A stretch of 64,000 nucleotides of DNA. It comes from Paenibacillus sp. FSL H8-0079 (GTDB lineage: Bacteria; Bacillota; Bacilli; Paenibacillales; Paenibacillaceae). Position numbers and translations under genes: made by a program. The notes beneath the pieces were generated by a model. It saw nothing but the letters and a program-made list of their open reading frames with translations. It searched no databases and was not told where the DNA came from. This document shows positions 18,217 to 26,439 of the stretch, in pieces; the stretch's first letter is position 1, and every line of letters begins with the position of its first letter. The stretch is taken from the NCBI RefSeq assembly GCF_037991315.1, contig NZ_CP150300.1, positions 2,480,001-2,544,000 on the forward strand, in the 5' to 3' direction.

Positions 18217-18706
18217 GGACAAAAGCGTCGTTAAAGTCGGTATGGCGGATTTAAACATCGCTCATCTTCCTGGCGTAATCCGTACGACTGGCCTGGGCTC
18301 GTGTGTGGGATTAACAATGTATGACCCACATTTGAAACTGGCTGGAATGGCGCATGTCATGCTTCCTACTTCCGAGATTGCCCGTGAAGGGAAACTGAAC
18401 ACAGCCAAATATGCAGATACGGCGTTGCCTGAGCTTTTGGAAAAAATGATAAAATTAGGCGCTGCTCGCTCTCGTATCGTTTCTAAAATGGCTGGAGGCT
18501 CTCAGATGTTTGCCTTTGCCGGTGCTGGGGATACGATGCGCATTGGACCAAGGAATGCAGATTCTTGTCGAGAGTGGCTGCAAAAACTCAATATCCCCCT
18601 TCTTGCAGAAGATACGGGTGGTAATTATGGACGAACGATTGAAATGGATTGTGAAACTGGCCTTTTGACTATTCGAAGTGTACAAATGGGTGTAAAGGAA
18701 CTATAA
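18209..18706 (+). CDS. cheD: Chemoreceptor glutamine deamidase CheD
   Basis: A 165-residue protein with the CheD active-site pattern: the catalytic Cys in TTGLGSCVGLTMYD, the His in GMAHVMLP and the conserved MAGGSQMF block. CheD deamidates receptor glutamines and activates CheC. It overlaps cheC, an arrangement typical of this pair. Confidence 0.96.
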   Translation: MIEDKSVVKVGMADLNIAHLPGVIRTTGLGSCVGLTMYDPHLKLAGMAHVMLPTSEIAREGKLNTAKYADTALPELLEKMIKLGAARSRIVSKMAGGSQMFAFAGAGDTMRIGPRNADSCREWLQKLNIPLLAEDTGGNYGRTIEMDCETGLLTIRSVQMGVKEL

Positions 18707-18710
18707 GACT

Positions 18711-19154
18711 ATGATAGGAAACTACCGCATTAATCTAGGAGCAGGCATCGTTGGATTTATTCTTACTTTTTTTGTAGCTTACAGCAGCAATGTGCTGACG
18801 ACCAGTTTAATTCGCGGATTGATCGGATTCGTAGCCTGGTTTGTCCTTGCATATGGTTTACGTTGGGGATTGGGATTGCTGCTGAACCCTCAGCCCCAGG
18901 GAAATGGATATGGTTATGATTCACCAAATGCTCAAGATCAAAGAGGTTCACAGGTGGACATCAAACTCGAAGACGATGGACAAGAGCTGAATGAATTGCT
19001 CAAGAGTGGACAGAGCGCCTCCTCTGGAGACGATCTTCCGCCATCTGAGACGAAAGCTCCAACGGGATTCGCCCCTTTGGATCCGCCTAAACTTGTCCGG
19101 ACAAAGGATCCGGAGGAATTGGCGCAGGCCGTTCGTCACCTGACAGACAAATAA
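18711..19154 (+). CDS. Unknown small membrane protein between cheD and sigD
   Basis: This 147-residue protein starts 4 bp after cheD. It has two predicted membrane helices in the first 60 residues (AGIVGFILTFFVAYSSNVLT and LIGFVAWFVLAYGLRWGLGL). These are followed by a short Gln/Gly/Asn-rich stretch and a soluble acidic tail that ends LAQAVRHLTDK. B. subtilis has no gene at this place, where cheD is directly followed by sigD. I do not recognise the family. Tight spacing on both sides puts it in the motility operon, so a role in motility or chemotaxis is likely but unproven. Confidence 0.8.
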   Translation: MIGNYRINLGAGIVGFILTFFVAYSSNVLTTSLIRGLIGFVAWFVLAYGLRWGLGLLLNPQPQGNGYGYDSPNAQDQRGSQVDIKLEDDGQELNELLKSGQSASSGDDLPPSETKAPTGFAPLDPPKLVRTKDPEELAQAVRHLTDK

Positions 19155-19169
19155 GGAGGGTGAAAGCAA

Positions 19170-19958
19170 TTGAACGAGCGTAAAGCTTCACATTTGAACC
19201 ATTCTGATCTGTGGGAAAAGTGGAAAGAGCATGGAGATCTTGAAGCCAAGAAAACTTTGATTGAAAAGTATCTCCATATTGTAAATTATGTTTCCGGCCG
19301 TCTGGCAGTCGGTTTGCCTAAAAATGTTCCTAAAGATGACTTGGAGAGTAATGGCGTTATGGGATTGATTGATGCATTGGAGAAATTCGACTATGAACGT
19401 GGTCTGCAATTTGAAACCTATGCATCATGGAGGGTCCGCGGAGCCATACTTGACGGTCTGCGTCAAGGTGATTGGGTTCCGCGTTCTGTGCGGGAGAAGG
19501 CCAAACGGATTGAAGACGCCTACCAGCAGCTGGAACAAAGCTATCTCAGGTCCGTTAGTGATGAGGAAATGAGTGAGTATCTGGACGTGTCGACCAAAGA
19601 TTTTCAACATATGCTTCAGGAAGTGGCAGTCATGTCACTTTGCTCGCTGGAGGACCCAATTCGTGAAGAAGAGTCTGAGACACGTCTGTCTTTAATGGTG
19701 GATGAGAAAGCTAAAAATCCGGATTATAAAGTGAATGAGTTTTATTTGAAGGAAGCTTTGGTGCAAGGGTTGGACAAGTTGACGGTAAAAGAGCGGACAG
19801 TTGTTTCACTCTTGTATTACGAAGACCTTTCTCTTAGTGAAATTGCGGAGGTTATGTCTCTTTCTCCGTCTCGTATATCCCAGTTACATTCCAAGGCAAT
19901 ATTACGATTACGCGGCACATTGGACAAACAGAAAGATTTGTTGATGCGTAAAGATTAA
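19170..19958 (+). CDS. sigD: Motility RNA polymerase sigma factor SigD (FliA, sigma-28)
   Basis: A 262-residue group 3 sigma factor with region 2 (YLHIVNYVSGRLAVGLP, NGVMGLIDALEKFDYERG, FETYASWRVRGAILDGLR) and region 4 (LTVKERTVVSLLYYEDLSLS then EIAEVMSLSPSRISQLHSKA). It directs transcription of late flagellar and chemotaxis genes. The start is TTG 19170, with AAGGAGG 10 nt upstream. As in Bacillus it sits near the distal end of the fla/che operon. Confidence 0.96.
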   Translation: MNERKASHLNHSDLWEKWKEHGDLEAKKTLIEKYLHIVNYVSGRLAVGLPKNVPKDDLESNGVMGLIDALEKFDYERGLQFETYASWRVRGAILDGLRQGDWVPRSVREKAKRIEDAYQQLEQSYLRSVSDEEMSEYLDVSTKDFQHMLQEVAVMSLCSLEDPIREEESETRLSLMVDEKAKNPDYKVNEFYLKEALVQGLDKLTVKERTVVSLLYYEDLSLSEIAEVMSLSPSRISQLHSKAILRLRGTLDKQKDLLMRKD

Positions 19959-20019
19959 TAGAGAGAAGTAATATATTGGAGTTTGGGGAGTGGAAAGTCT
20001 AAAAGGGGGAAGAACTGGA

Positions 20020-21429
20020 GTGACACAGCGGACTGCTTTGGAACAATGTTTAAACATTGTTTTATCGGACGACAAATGCACAGCCTACCTTGAATTTTCC
20101 AAAGAGGAAGAAGGCTTTGCCTGCACGATCGATGAACTTGAACAATTTGTGGCGAACAAGGGCATCAAGCAAGGTGTATTACGAGAGGCATTATTGCTTT
20201 TTGTGAGTAACCCTGAAACCTATGTAAAAGATAAATATAAAATTGCCCAAGGTGTTGCTCCTATTCAGGGAACAGATGGATTCATCAAGATCCTGATAGG
20301 GATGGACGATACGAACGAGCGACGACCGCTCGAATCGGAAGATGGAACCGTTGATTACAAAGAAGTGACCCGGTTAAACAATGTTCGTAGTGGTCAGATC
20401 ATTGCAGAGCGAATTGCTCCTGGCGATGGTATACCAGGCAGGGCAGTAACAGGTGAGGAAATTCCTTATCGTCCCGGAAAAGAAGCTCGGTTTAAAGTTG
20501 GGAAAAACGTTGTGATTAACCCGGACGGATCTGCGATGTATGCTGCACTGGATGGGCTCGTTACCAAAACGGACGGTAACAAACTGAATGTATTTCCGGT
20601 TTATGAAGTCAATGGAGACGTTGACTACAATAACGGTAATATCGACTTTGTAGGCACAGTTGTCATACGAGGCAACGTACTTACCGGATTTAAAGTAAAA
20701 GCAGCAGGTGATATTCGTGTCGTCGGAGGTGTCGAAGGAGCGGACCTGGAAGCAGGTGGTTCAATCGAAATTACCGGTGGCATTATTGGTTATAACAAAG
20801 GACTTGTACACGCAGGCCATAATGTTAAATGTACCTTTATTCAAGAAGGCAACGTGGATGCAGGTGAAGATGTACTGGTTTCCCAAAGTATTATGCACTC
20901 CAATATTCGTGCTGCCCATGGTGTCATCTGTGCAGGAACCAAAGGTCTTATCGTTGGCGGCTCAATCCAGGCTGGTAAGAACGTCTCAGCGCGTGTTGTA
21001 GGCAACAGTATGTCCACGGTCACTGCCATTGAAGTTGGTGTGTTGCCGAGGCTGCGTAACGAACTGAATGATTTGCGCAAGGAAGTTAGAGAGCAGATGG
21101 ATTCCTTGGACAAAACGAAGAAGGCTTTGACATTGTTGGATCAGTTAGCTGCCGCTGGACAATTAAGCCCAGATAAGATGTCGATGCGAATCAAGCTGAA
21201 TGCTACGCAGAAATCTGCTCTTCGTATAAGTGAAGAAACGAAAATGCGTATCTTCGAAATTGAAAAGGAACTTGAAGATACAAGTATGGCTCGTGTTGAT
21301 ATTTTGAAGACGATTTATGGAGGCTCTAAAATAGTTATCGGCAGATACACGAAATTTATTAAAGATCCAGTCAGTCGAATTTCATTTTATTATCACGATG
21401 GCGATATTACGATGGTTCCATACGTTTAA
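20020..21429 (+). CDS. FapA-family (DUF342) protein
   Basis: A protein of 469-479 residues. The central part holds the FapA/DUF342 beta-repeat domain with recurring Gly/Val-rich turns (PGRAVTGEEIPYRPG, VYEVNGDVDYNNGNIDFVG, RGNVLTGFKVKAAGDIRV). The C-terminal third is a coiled coil. Family members are linked to flagellar assembly or polymer-associated functions in other bacteria, but no reaction is established. The start is uncertain. GTG 20020 has AAAAGGGGG 10 nt upstream, while GTG 19990 has TTGGAG 8 nt upstream. It follows sigD by about 60 bp and belongs to the motility operon by position. Confidence 0.85.
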   Translation: MTQRTALEQCLNIVLSDDKCTAYLEFSKEEEGFACTIDELEQFVANKGIKQGVLREALLLFVSNPETYVKDKYKIAQGVAPIQGTDGFIKILIGMDDTNERRPLESEDGTVDYKEVTRLNNVRSGQIIAERIAPGDGIPGRAVTGEEIPYRPGKEARFKVGKNVVINPDGSAMYAALDGLVTKTDGNKLNVFPVYEVNGDVDYNNGNIDFVGTVVIRGNVLTGFKVKAAGDIRVVGGVEGADLEAGGSIEITGGIIGYNKGLVHAGHNVKCTFIQEGNVDAGEDVLVSQSIMHSNIRAAHGVICAGTKGLIVGGSIQAGKNVSARVVGNSMSTVTAIEVGVLPRLRNELNDLRKEVREQMDSLDKTKKALTLLDQLAAAGQLSPDKMSMRIKLNATQKSALRISEETKMRIFEIEKELEDTSMARVDILKTIYGGSKIVIGRYTKFIKDPVSRISFYYHDGDITMVPYV

Positions 21430-21481
21430 GTACAGCATTCAGGCACATGAAGAAATCCATTCGAAACCGTGAGGTGAGCGT

Positions 21482-21796
21482 ATGAGTTTCAAAGCAGTGG
21501 AGTTGCAGATTGCGGTACCACGAACAAGCGAGGCAGGGCGTTATCAGAGTGAGGCCCAGCAGAGACCGGTTACAGATCAGAATCTCTTGGCAGAGCAAAC
21601 GGCGAAAGAAGCAAACGAAGCAAGGCAACGAAGTGAAGCAATGGACGAAACTTCACAGACTTCGGTGCGTGATGGTCATACCCATGATGAGAATCAGCAG
21701 AGTGGTTCTGATGGACAGGAAACTGCGCAGGTTCAGGAAACCGTCAAACCTGCGGAGCACCCTTACAAAGGAAAACACATTGATCTATCTTTATAA
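21482..21796 (+). CDS. Unknown small hydrophilic protein in the motility operon
   Basis: A 104-residue protein with a GAGGTGAG Shine-Dalgarno before ATG 21482. The first 40 residues (SFKAVELQIAVPRTSEAGRY) are more structured. The rest is rich in Gln, Glu, Ser and Ala and looks disordered. There is no signal peptide or membrane segment. I do not recognise it; it may be restricted to Paenibacillus and relatives. It lies between the FapA-like gene and the SwrB-like gene, reading in the same direction. Confidence 0.65.
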   Translation: MSFKAVELQIAVPRTSEAGRYQSEAQQRPVTDQNLLAEQTAKEANEARQRSEAMDETSQTSVRDGHTHDENQQSGSDGQETAQVQETVKPAEHPYKGKHIDLSL

Positions 21797-21861
21797 CAGG
21801 TGATTGTGATGGACATGCAGTCTTACGTACCGATGGTTGAACTAGAAGGAGAGAACCCAAT

Positions 21862-22446
21862 TTGTCACCATGGATCATCATTGTCATATTAGGAGCCTGC
21901 GCTATTGCCTACGCATATATCATGCCCCGGAAAAACAAGGCGCAGGAGCCTGGGCATCAACTGGTGCAGGAGATGGAATCTACGCTTGAACATTACATGA
22001 CCGAGATCGAAAATGATAATGATGCTCTCATTCAGCGTGTAGCTGAAATGAAAGGAGAAGCGACAGCAGCCGATCAACGTATGCAATCGCAACTCCAGGA
22101 ATTACAGCAGCGGTTGGATCAGCTGGAGCAGAGCAAAAAGAACGAACCTTTCGCATCACCTTTCCCACACTCAGGTAATATACCCGTACAAGCTTCCGAA
22201 GGTTTGCAAGCACAAGCGCTCGTGAAAAGTGTGCAAGCAGAGGCGGCCCAGCAGGCGTTAGAAGCAGATCTACCGACCAGCAAAGTCGAATCTATGCCTG
22301 GGCGTGAATCGATTAAAGATCGATATGCAGAACTCTTTAATTTACATGCAGAGGGTAAGTCGATGGATGCCATATCCAAGCAGACAGGTATTCAGCGTGG
22401 TGAGGTACAGTTAATACTGCAACTGGCAGAACGGGAGGAAAGCTAA
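21862..22446 (+). CDS. SwrB-like membrane-anchored coiled-coil protein (DUF6115-type)
   Basis: A 194-residue protein with one N-terminal membrane helix (WIIIVILGACAIAYAYI). A coiled coil follows at about residues 35-90, then a Gln/Ala-rich linker, then a C-terminal helix-turn-helix-like segment, RYAELFNLHAEGKSMDAISK. This layout matches SwrB (YlxL) of B. subtilis, which also lies just downstream of sigD and promotes assembly of the flagellar export apparatus. The match is by architecture and position, so orthology is inferred. The start is TTG 21862, with AGAAGGAGAG 8 nt upstream. Confidence 0.7.
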   Translation: MSPWIIIVILGACAIAYAYIMPRKNKAQEPGHQLVQEMESTLEHYMTEIENDNDALIQRVAEMKGEATAADQRMQSQLQELQQRLDQLEQSKKNEPFASPFPHSGNIPVQASEGLQAQALVKSVQAEAAQQALEADLPTSKVESMPGRESIKDRYAELFNLHAEGKSMDAISKQTGIQRGEVQLILQLAEREES

Positions 22447-22449
22447 GTC

Positions 22450-23076
22450 ATGGACAAGCGATCCTTATGGATTGGTCTGGGGAGCGGTATGATTATTGGT
22501 GCAGTTTTGCTTCAACTGGCCACAGTAGGACAAAATGCATTATCTGATAGTAATCTTGACCCTGAGCAGACCGCCAATATGACGAAAGAACAGCTGGAAA
22601 CAGTCGCGAAAAGCCTGGATATGAAGTTGGTAGGTTCTGAAGAGGAATTATACACAGAAGCTGAGTGGGTGGCGAAGAAAAAGCAGGAGAGCAGTGAGTT
22701 ACAGGGGAAAACAGCAACACCGCCTGAGACAGTAACCTCTGCGGAGACACCTACCGAGCCTGAGAAGCCACAAGAGCCTGCTACAAGTGAAGTTGAAGGG
22801 CAGAAAGAGATAACTGAGCCGAAAACAACAGAACCTGCAACACCGAGCAATCCGAAAGGCGCAACGGTATCATTCAAAGTGCGTTCTGGCAATAGTCTGG
22901 CGATCGTTGCAGCGAACCTAAAAACCGCCGGAATCGTTGATGATGCACAAGCTTTCATAAAGGCTGGCAAAGCTGAACGAATCAACACCAAAATCCAAGT
23001 GGGTACTTATGCGCTTGAAAAAGGCGAGAGTTTCAAATCCATTATCGCAAAAATTACGAAAGAACCGTCAAGCTGA
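22450..23076 (+). CDS. Membrane-anchored protein with C-terminal LysM-like (MltG N-terminal type) domain
   Basis: A 208-residue protein with an N-terminal membrane helix (LWIGLGSGMIIGAVLLQLA), a Pro/Glu/Thr-rich spacer at about residues 75-135, and a C-terminal LysM-like module (VSFKVRSGNSLAIVAANLKT). The module resembles the one that precedes the catalytic domain of the endolytic transglycosylase MltG. The MltG catalytic domain itself is absent, so the protein probably binds peptidoglycan rather than cutting it. It starts 4 bp after the SwrB-like gene and its stop lies inside the operon terminator. Confidence 0.72.
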   Translation: MDKRSLWIGLGSGMIIGAVLLQLATVGQNALSDSNLDPEQTANMTKEQLETVAKSLDMKLVGSEEELYTEAEWVAKKKQESSELQGKTATPPETVTSAETPTEPEKPQEPATSEVEGQKEITEPKTTEPATPSNPKGATVSFKVRSGNSLAIVAANLKTAGIVDDAQAFIKAGKAERINTKIQVGTYALEKGESFKSIIAKITKEPSS

Positions 23077-23101
23077 GCATGCTCGGACAGGACGGTTTTT
23101 T
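23063..23101 (+). terminator. Terminator of the fla/che operon
   Basis: AACCGTC (23063-23069) pairs with GACGGTT (23091-23097) and a run of T follows. A small inner palindrome, GAGCATGCTC (23074-23083), strengthens the loop. It overlaps the last codons and stop of the preceding gene. Confidence 0.9.
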
Positions 23102-23218
23102 GCGTATTTAATCGTATAATTTGAAAAACCAATAATAAGTATTGTTGAGTTTCAGTTGAAGTATAGATTGCTAGGTTAAAAGCAATAAGTATAGAAGAAG
23201 ATTTAGTTTCAAAGAGTG

Positions 23219-23247
23219 TTGCATCAGGTTGTCAGTTGTGCTATATT
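23219..23247 (+). promoter_or_regulatory. Sigma-A promoter of rpsB-tsf (extended -10)
   Basis: The -35 hexamer TTGCAT (23219-23224) and the -10 hexamer TATATT (23242-23247) are 17 bp apart, and a TGn extension (TGC) precedes the -10. It lies after the fla/che terminator, so rpsB has its own promoter with an untranslated leader of about 118 nt. The call is by eye. Confidence 0.75.
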
Positions 23248-23371
23248 AGATAACGGTGTTAAAACACACGCATGTGCTAATTTTGTTGAGGGTGCTTTCC
23301 TGATGGAGAGTCTTGGCGAAAAATGATGCCGGCGGAGGACACAATAAAACCATATTAGGAGGTGTGTGAAG

Positions 23372-24070
23372 ATGGCAGTAATCTCCATGAAGCAGCTTCT
23401 CGAAGCTGGGGTACACTTCGGTCACCAGACTCGTCGTTGGAACCCAAAAATGGATCGTTATATCTTCACTGAAAGAAACGGAATTTACATCATCGATTTG
23501 CAAAAGACGGTGAAAAAAGTCGAAGAGGCTTACAATTTCGTTAAAGGAATCGCAGGAGAGAATGGTAAAATTCTTTTCGTGGGTACTAAGAAACAAGCTC
23601 AAGATTCCGTTAAAGAAGAAGCTGAACGTGCTGGTCAATTCTACATTAACCAACGCTGGCTCGGCGGTACCCTGACTAACTTCCAAACTATTCAAAAACG
23701 TATTGATCGTTTGAAACAGTTGGAAGCTTGGGAAGAAGACGGTACATTCGCTGTATTGCCTAAAAAAGAAGTAATCTTGCTTCGCAAAGAAAAAGATCGT
23801 CTGGAGAAATTCTTGGGCGGTATTAAAAATATGAAAGGCCTGCCAAGCGCCCTGTTCATCATCGATCCACGCAAAGAGCGTATCGCTGTTGCGGAAGCTC
23901 GCAAATTGGGTATCCCAATTGTTGGTATCGTTGATACTAACTGCGATCCGGACGAGATCGATTATGTTATCCCAGGTAATGACGACGCGATTCGCGCTGT
24001 TAAATTGCTGACAGGTAAAATGGCTGACGCTGTAATCGAAGCTAACCAAGGCGAAGAAACTTCCGCTTAA
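23372..24070 (+). CDS. rpsB: 30S ribosomal protein S2
   Basis: A 232-residue S2 protein with [37 protein letters not shown] and the conserved block [20 protein letters not shown]. The start is ATG 23372, with AGGAGGTG at 23357-23364. An in-frame GTG at 23366 is too close to that site. Codon use is strongly biased (many GTT, CGT and AAA codons), fitting a highly expressed gene. It is paired with tsf downstream, the near-universal order. Confidence 0.98.
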   Translation: MAVISMKQLLEAGVHFGHQTRRWNPKMDRYIFTERNGIYIIDLQKTVKKVEEAYNFVKGIAGENGKILFVGTKKQAQDSVKEEAERAGQFYINQRWLGGTLTNFQTIQKRIDRLKQLEAWEEDGTFAVLPKKEVILLRKEKDRLEKFLGGIKNMKGLPSALFIIDPRKERIAVAEARKLGIPIVGIVDTNCDPDEIDYVIPGNDDAIRAVKLLTGKMADAVIEANQGEETSA

Positions 24071-24100
24071 TAGATTCGAACATATGCAATAAACTAAATG

Positions 24101-24147
24101 AAAAGGGTGGTTGGCAGGTGGATAACCTCTCACTGCCCTTTTTTTAG
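24101..24147 (+). terminator. Terminator or attenuator between rpsB and tsf
   Basis: AAAAGGG (24101-24107) and GGCAG (24113-24117) pair with CTGCC/CCCTTTT (24133-24141), followed by a T-run. It sits 31 bp after the rpsB stop. It probably gives partial termination so that S2 and EF-Ts are made at different levels; the partial nature is inference. Confidence 0.75.
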
Positions 24148-24185
24148 AGTGTACGTACAATACTTAATTTTGGAGGGGATTTATA

Positions 24186-24836
24186 ATGGCAGTTAATGCG
24201 AGTGCGGTAAAAGAACTTCGCGAAAGAACGGGCGCTGGTATGCTCGATTGTAAGAAAGCACTGGAAGAAGCAAACGGTGATGTAACGAAAGCAGCTGAAT
24301 TGTTGCGTGAGAAAGGTCTTTCTGCAGCAGCAAGCAAAGCGGGCCGTGCAGCAACTGAAGGCGTTGTAGAATCTTACATCCACGCTGGTGGACGTATTGG
24401 TGTCTTGGTTGAAGTTAACTGTGAAACAGACTTCGTAGGTAAAACGGATCAATTTAAGGATTTTGTTAAAGATGTAGCTATGCAAATCGCTGCAGCTAAT
24501 CCTAAATTTGTTACACGCGAAGAAGTTCCTACAGAAGAGCTGGAAAAAGAAAAAGAAATTCTGAAAGCTCAAGCTCTTAACGAAGGCAAACCAGAGAAAA
24601 TCATTGAAAAAATGGTTGAAGGCCGTATCGGTAAATACTACGAAGAGTATTGCCTGCTGGAACAAACTTTCGTTAAAGATCCAGACAAAACGATTTCCCA
24701 ATTGCTGAACGAAAAAATCAGCCAAATTGGTGAAAACATCTCCATCCGTCGTTTCGTTCGTTACGAACTGGGTGAAGGTCTTGAGAAAAAAGTAGACAAC
24801 TTCGTAGAAGAAGTAATGTCCCAAGTAAACAAATAA
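24186..24836 (+). CDS. tsf: Elongation factor Ts (short form)
   Basis: A 216-residue EF-Ts, the nucleotide exchange factor for EF-Tu. The UBA-like N-terminal domain ([20 protein letters not shown] and [17 protein letters not shown]) and the [10 protein letters not shown] motif that contacts EF-Tu are present. B. subtilis and E. coli EF-Ts have about 280-295 residues with two core subdomains. This protein is nearer in size to the short form seen in Thermus and appears to lack part of the second subdomain. A TTGGAGGGG Shine-Dalgarno lies upstream of ATG 24186. Confidence 0.97.
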   Translation: MAVNASAVKELRERTGAGMLDCKKALEEANGDVTKAAELLREKGLSAAASKAGRAATEGVVESYIHAGGRIGVLVEVNCETDFVGKTDQFKDFVKDVAMQIAAANPKFVTREEVPTEELEKEKEILKAQALNEGKPEKIIEKMVEGRIGKYYEEYCLLEQTFVKDPDKTISQLLNEKISQIGENISIRRFVRYELGEGLEKKVDNFVEEVMSQVNK

Positions 24837-24848
24837 GACGGTTTTTAA

Positions 24849-24944
24849 AACCGGCAAGCAGGATTGATTTTCGAAGATATAAGAATGATGAAACTTCGAA
24901 GCGTAAACTCCCTTATATCCCAGGAAAACAGTGCCTTACCGGTT
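24849..24944 (+). ncRNA. Candidate structured RNA with pseudoknot topology, 3' of tsf
   Basis: An outer stem, AACCGGCAAG (24849-24858) with CTTACCGGTT (24935-24944), has 9 pairs and one mismatch. Inside it, TTCGAAG (24870-24876) pairs perfectly with CTTCGAA (24894-24900), and GATATAAG (24876-24883) pairs perfectly with CTTATATC (24912-24919). The order of arms is A5'-B5'-A3'-B3', which is an H-type pseudoknot or two mutually exclusive helices. It lies 12 nt after the tsf stop and 21 nt before a terminator. No family match is known to me. Complementarity was checked base by base; folding and function are inference. Confidence 0.55.
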
Positions 24945-24965
24945 AAACGTTTTTCCTAAAAGAGC

Positions 24966-24992
24966 GGAACACAACTGTGTTCCTTTCTTTTT
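24966..24992 (+). terminator. Terminator between tsf and pyrH
   Basis: GGAACACA (24966-24973) and TGTGTTCC (24976-24983) form an 8-bp inverted repeat with a tight centre, followed by a T-rich run (TTTCTTTTT). Some read-through to pyrH is possible because I see no strong promoter between this site and pyrH. Confidence 0.85.
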
Positions 24993-25004
24993 AAGCAGGA
25001 GGCC

Positions 25005-25067
25005 ATGCGCGAGAAGTTTTGTTGGTTGAACACCGAGCGTGTTCAATTCAAAGTGGAGGGTGAATAA
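25005..25067 (+). CDS. Possible 20-codon leader ORF abutting pyrH
   Basis: ATG 25005 follows AGGAGG (24997-25002) by only 2 nt and opens a 20-codon frame. Its TAA stop touches the TTG start of pyrH, in the same frame (TAA-TTG). The short Shine-Dalgarno spacing argues against efficient initiation. It could be a translated leader or a coincidence. The sequence is too short to compare with a family. Confidence 0.25.
   Translation: MREKFCWLNTERVQFKVEGE
25026..25046 (+). promoter_or_regulatory. Hairpin just upstream of the pyrH ribosome binding site
   Basis: TTGAACAC (25026-25033) pairs perfectly with GTGTTCAA (25039-25046) around CGAGC. It ends 7 nt before the pyrH Shine-Dalgarno (GGAGGG). Its core arms, GAACAC and GTGTTC, are the same as those of the terminator 60 bp upstream, so arms can swap partners. 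Confidence 0.6.
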
Positions 25068-25795
<728 letters not shown>

Positions 25796-25796
<1 letters not shown>

Positions 25797-26350
25797 TGCC
25801 ACAAGCGGTTAAACAACATGCCGAAGAGCGTATGGAAAAAGCAATTCAAGCATTGCGTCGTGACTTGGCTTCTTTGCGTGCAGGCCGTGCAACTCCAGCT
25901 CTTCTGGACCGAATTCAGGTAGAGTATTATGGGGCAATGACGCCATTGAATCAACTTGCTAATATCAGTACTCCGGATTCCCGTACACTGATGATTCAGC
26001 CTTGGGACAAATCTTCCATGGGTGACATCGAGCGTGCCATCATGAAATCGGATCTGGGGCTTACTCCAGCGAATGATGGTAGCATGATCCGTTTGTCTAT
26101 TCCGGCATTGACGGAAGAGCGCAGAGCGGAACTTGTGAAGCTGACGAAGAAGTTCGGTGAAGAAGGTAAAGTAGCGATTCGTAACATTCGCCGTGACGCG
26201 AATGATGACATCAAGAAAATGGAGAAGTCAGACATTTCCGAGGATGAATCCCGGAGACATCAGGACGATATCCAAAAATCGACTGACAAGTTTATTGCTG
26301 AAGTCGATAAGGTACTTGCTGCCAAAGAAAAAGAAATCATGGAAGTGTAA
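25796..26350 (+). CDS. frr: Ribosome recycling factor
   Basis: A 184-residue RRF with the family segments [38 protein letters not shown] and [19 protein letters not shown]. With EF-G it splits post-termination ribosomes. It overlaps the pyrH stop by one base and is followed by a terminator. Confidence 0.97.
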
Positions 26351-26361
26351 GACAAGCGCAG

Positions 26362-26397
26362 CCCCTCCAATACGGTGGGGTTTTGTCTCTTTTTCCA
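26362..26397 (+). terminator. Terminator after frr
   Basis: CCCCTCC (26362-26368) pairs with GGTGGGG (26374-26380), with one T/T mismatch, and is followed by TTTTGTCTCTTTTT. It lies 11 bp after the frr stop. Confidence 0.75.
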
Positions 26398-26439
26398 AGC
26401 TTCAGATGAAGAAACTTCAGGGATTTTGGAGGAACAGGA

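Noticed and set aside
23246..24857. Long antisense open frames of 237-304 codons opposite rpsB and tsf
   Set aside because: They mirror strongly coding genes with biased codon use, have no ribosome binding site, and their products are rich in Phe, Cys and Ser as expected for shadows.
24966..25046. GAACAC...GTGTTC inverted repeats as LexA or other repressor operators
   Set aside because: The spacing between GAAC and GTTC half-sites does not fit the LexA box, and the first repeat is followed by a T-run typical of a terminator.
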